From NCBI RefSeq assembly GCF_009734385.1, contig NZ_CP046452.1:806001-870000 (forward strand): a stretch of 64,000 bases of DNA, written 5' to 3'. Positions 63,229 to 64,000 of this stretch are shown here, in pieces (position 1 is the first letter of the stretch; each line of letters starts with the position of its first letter). The stretch comes from Corynebacterium kalinowskii. Its GTDB lineage: Bacteria > Actinomycetota > Actinomycetes > Mycobacteriales > Mycobacteriaceae. The notes beneath the pieces are model-generated. The model was not told the DNA's origin. It saw only the letters and a list, made by a program, of their open reading frames with translations, and made no database searches. The position numbers were made by a program, and so were the translations under genes.

Positions 63229-64000
63229 CCCCGCCCCGCAACGGCCGGTCTAACACGCGTCGCACCTCCCCGTCGGGGAGGGGCTATTCGTCTCGTGACC
63301 TGTCTTCAGATCGGATTGATGCTGAGGCGCGTCGTAAAGCTGCCGAGCTAGGTGATGAGGGCCAGGGGCGTCGCAAAGCATGGGGCGCCTCGTTTCGGCC
63401 CGGCAACAATTCAGAGAATCCGCCGACTCAGCGGCGAATGAAGGTCGCGCGTGGCGTCGCCATCGCGATGGCTGCGGTGCTGGTAGCGCGCCTGGGCTGG
63501 GTCCAGATCGTGTGGGGCCCAGAGTTTCAGGCGAAAGCGGAGGCACAGCGCACGCACGTGTATGTCGATCCGGCGCGCCGTGGCGCGATCACCGATCACG
63601 AAGGAAATCTTCTTGCATACACGATGCAGGCTCGTTCGCTGACGGTGTCGCCGCAACGTCTGCGCGGGGAAATCAAGGAACGGGCGAAGCAAACGCTGGC
63701 CACCGAGGGCCAGTGGTCCGGTATCCCGCAGGATCAGCGCGATTCGGTGCTTGAGCAAAAGCTCACGGAAGAAATCGATCGCATGGCCACGGAAATCCCG
63801 CGGATCATTAGCGAGTCCGGGGCTTCCGCCTCGAAGGTAAACTCCGACGACATCAAGAACAAGCTGCGCGCAGAAACTCATTACGAGGTCCTCGTGCGCA
63901 ACGTCGATCCGGACGTAGCCGCGCAGATTGCGCAGCAGTTCCAAGGCGTCGCAGCTGATCACCAGGACATTCGTCAGTACCCGAACGGTGCGATTGCGGA
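63225..64000 (+). CDS. ftsI: Penicillin-binding protein FtsI, 3' end cut by window edge
   Basis: The first 258 codons of a class B PBP. A basic, disordered cytoplasmic part (1-75), a membrane helix (about 76-95, RGVAIAMAAVLVARLGWVQIV) and the start of the dimerisation domain with RGAITDHEGNLLAYT (typical R-G-x-I-x-D-R-N-G-like motif) are visible. The transpeptidase motifs lie beyond the edge. ATG at 63225 overlaps the ftsL stop (ATGA) behind AAGGAG. Confidence 0.92.
   Translation, partial: MTPPRNGRSNTRRTSPSGRGYSSRDLSSDRIDAEARRKAAELGDEGQGRRKAWGASFRPGNNSENPPTQRRMKVARGVAIAMAAVLVARLGWVQIVWGPEFQAKAEAQRTHVYVDPARRGAITDHEGNLLAYTMQARSLTVSPQRLRGEIKERAKQTLATEGQWSGIPQDQRDSVLEQKLTEEIDRMATEIPRIISESGASASKVNSDDIKNKLRAETHYEVLVRNVDPDVAAQIAQQFQGVAADHQDIRQYPNGAIA

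Overview
The window is a chromosomal segment of a Corynebacterium. The evidence is the gene order and the family types: glnA2-glnE, glnA, lipB-lipA-DUF4191, a three-lipoyl-domain E2 protein, ctaC-ctaF, ctaE-qcrCAB, tandem NlpC/P60 genes, pimB', pknL facing a Rv2175c-like gene, mptA, an idsA-like prenyl synthase, metF and mraZ-rsmH-ftsL-ftsI. I cannot assign the species. I see no insertion sequence, prophage, CRISPR array, tRNA or rRNA gene, so this is core genome.

Layout. At 1-5846 a CYTH/CHAD protein diverges from glnA2-glnE. At 5856-12488 lies a patch of less conserved genes: secreted or lipid-anchored proteins, an MFS transporter, a sortase-like lipoprotein, a PRC-barrel/DUF2382 protein and a DUF2262 protein. 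At 12564-18598 are glnA, an RDD membrane protein, an AspT/YidE-type transporter, a DUF4191 protein and lipA. At 18600-26730 a lipoate-centred block holds lipB, an AIM24 protein, gcvPTH and the PDH/ODH E2 gene. LipA and LipB make the cofactor, and GcvH and E2 carry it. At 26859-33588 are pepA, ilvE, cobUTS with a DUF3043 gene, and erpA. At 33723-42367 are asnB (ltsA) and most of the cytochrome bc1-aa3 supercomplex. At 42368-45180 a long leader with a c-di-AMP (ydaO-type) riboswitch precedes two NlpC/P60 wall hydrolase genes. At 45196-57674 are envelope and precursor genes: pimB', a ROK glucokinase, an acylglycerol-phosphate acyltransferase, a multi-span acyltransferase, a 3'-exoribonuclease, class II DAHP synthase, a GT87 mannosyltransferase, pknL, its likely DNA-binding substrate, mptA and a polyprenyl synthase. 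At 57777-64000 are metF, a GNAT enzyme, a HEPN protein behind a LexA-like palindrome, a DUF3040 protein, and the start of the division cluster, which runs off the right edge inside ftsI.

Regulatory features. Many genes have no usable Shine-Dalgarno sequence but carry a TANNNT-like -10 box 5 to 8 bases before the start codon, so leaderless transcripts are probably common. Strong hairpin terminators close most operons. The least explained parts are a 68-bp palindrome after asnB, the long gap after qcrB, a second set of MraZ-like boxes on the opposite strand, a LexA-like palindrome before the HEPN gene, and a sortase-like lipoprotein that has lost its arginine.
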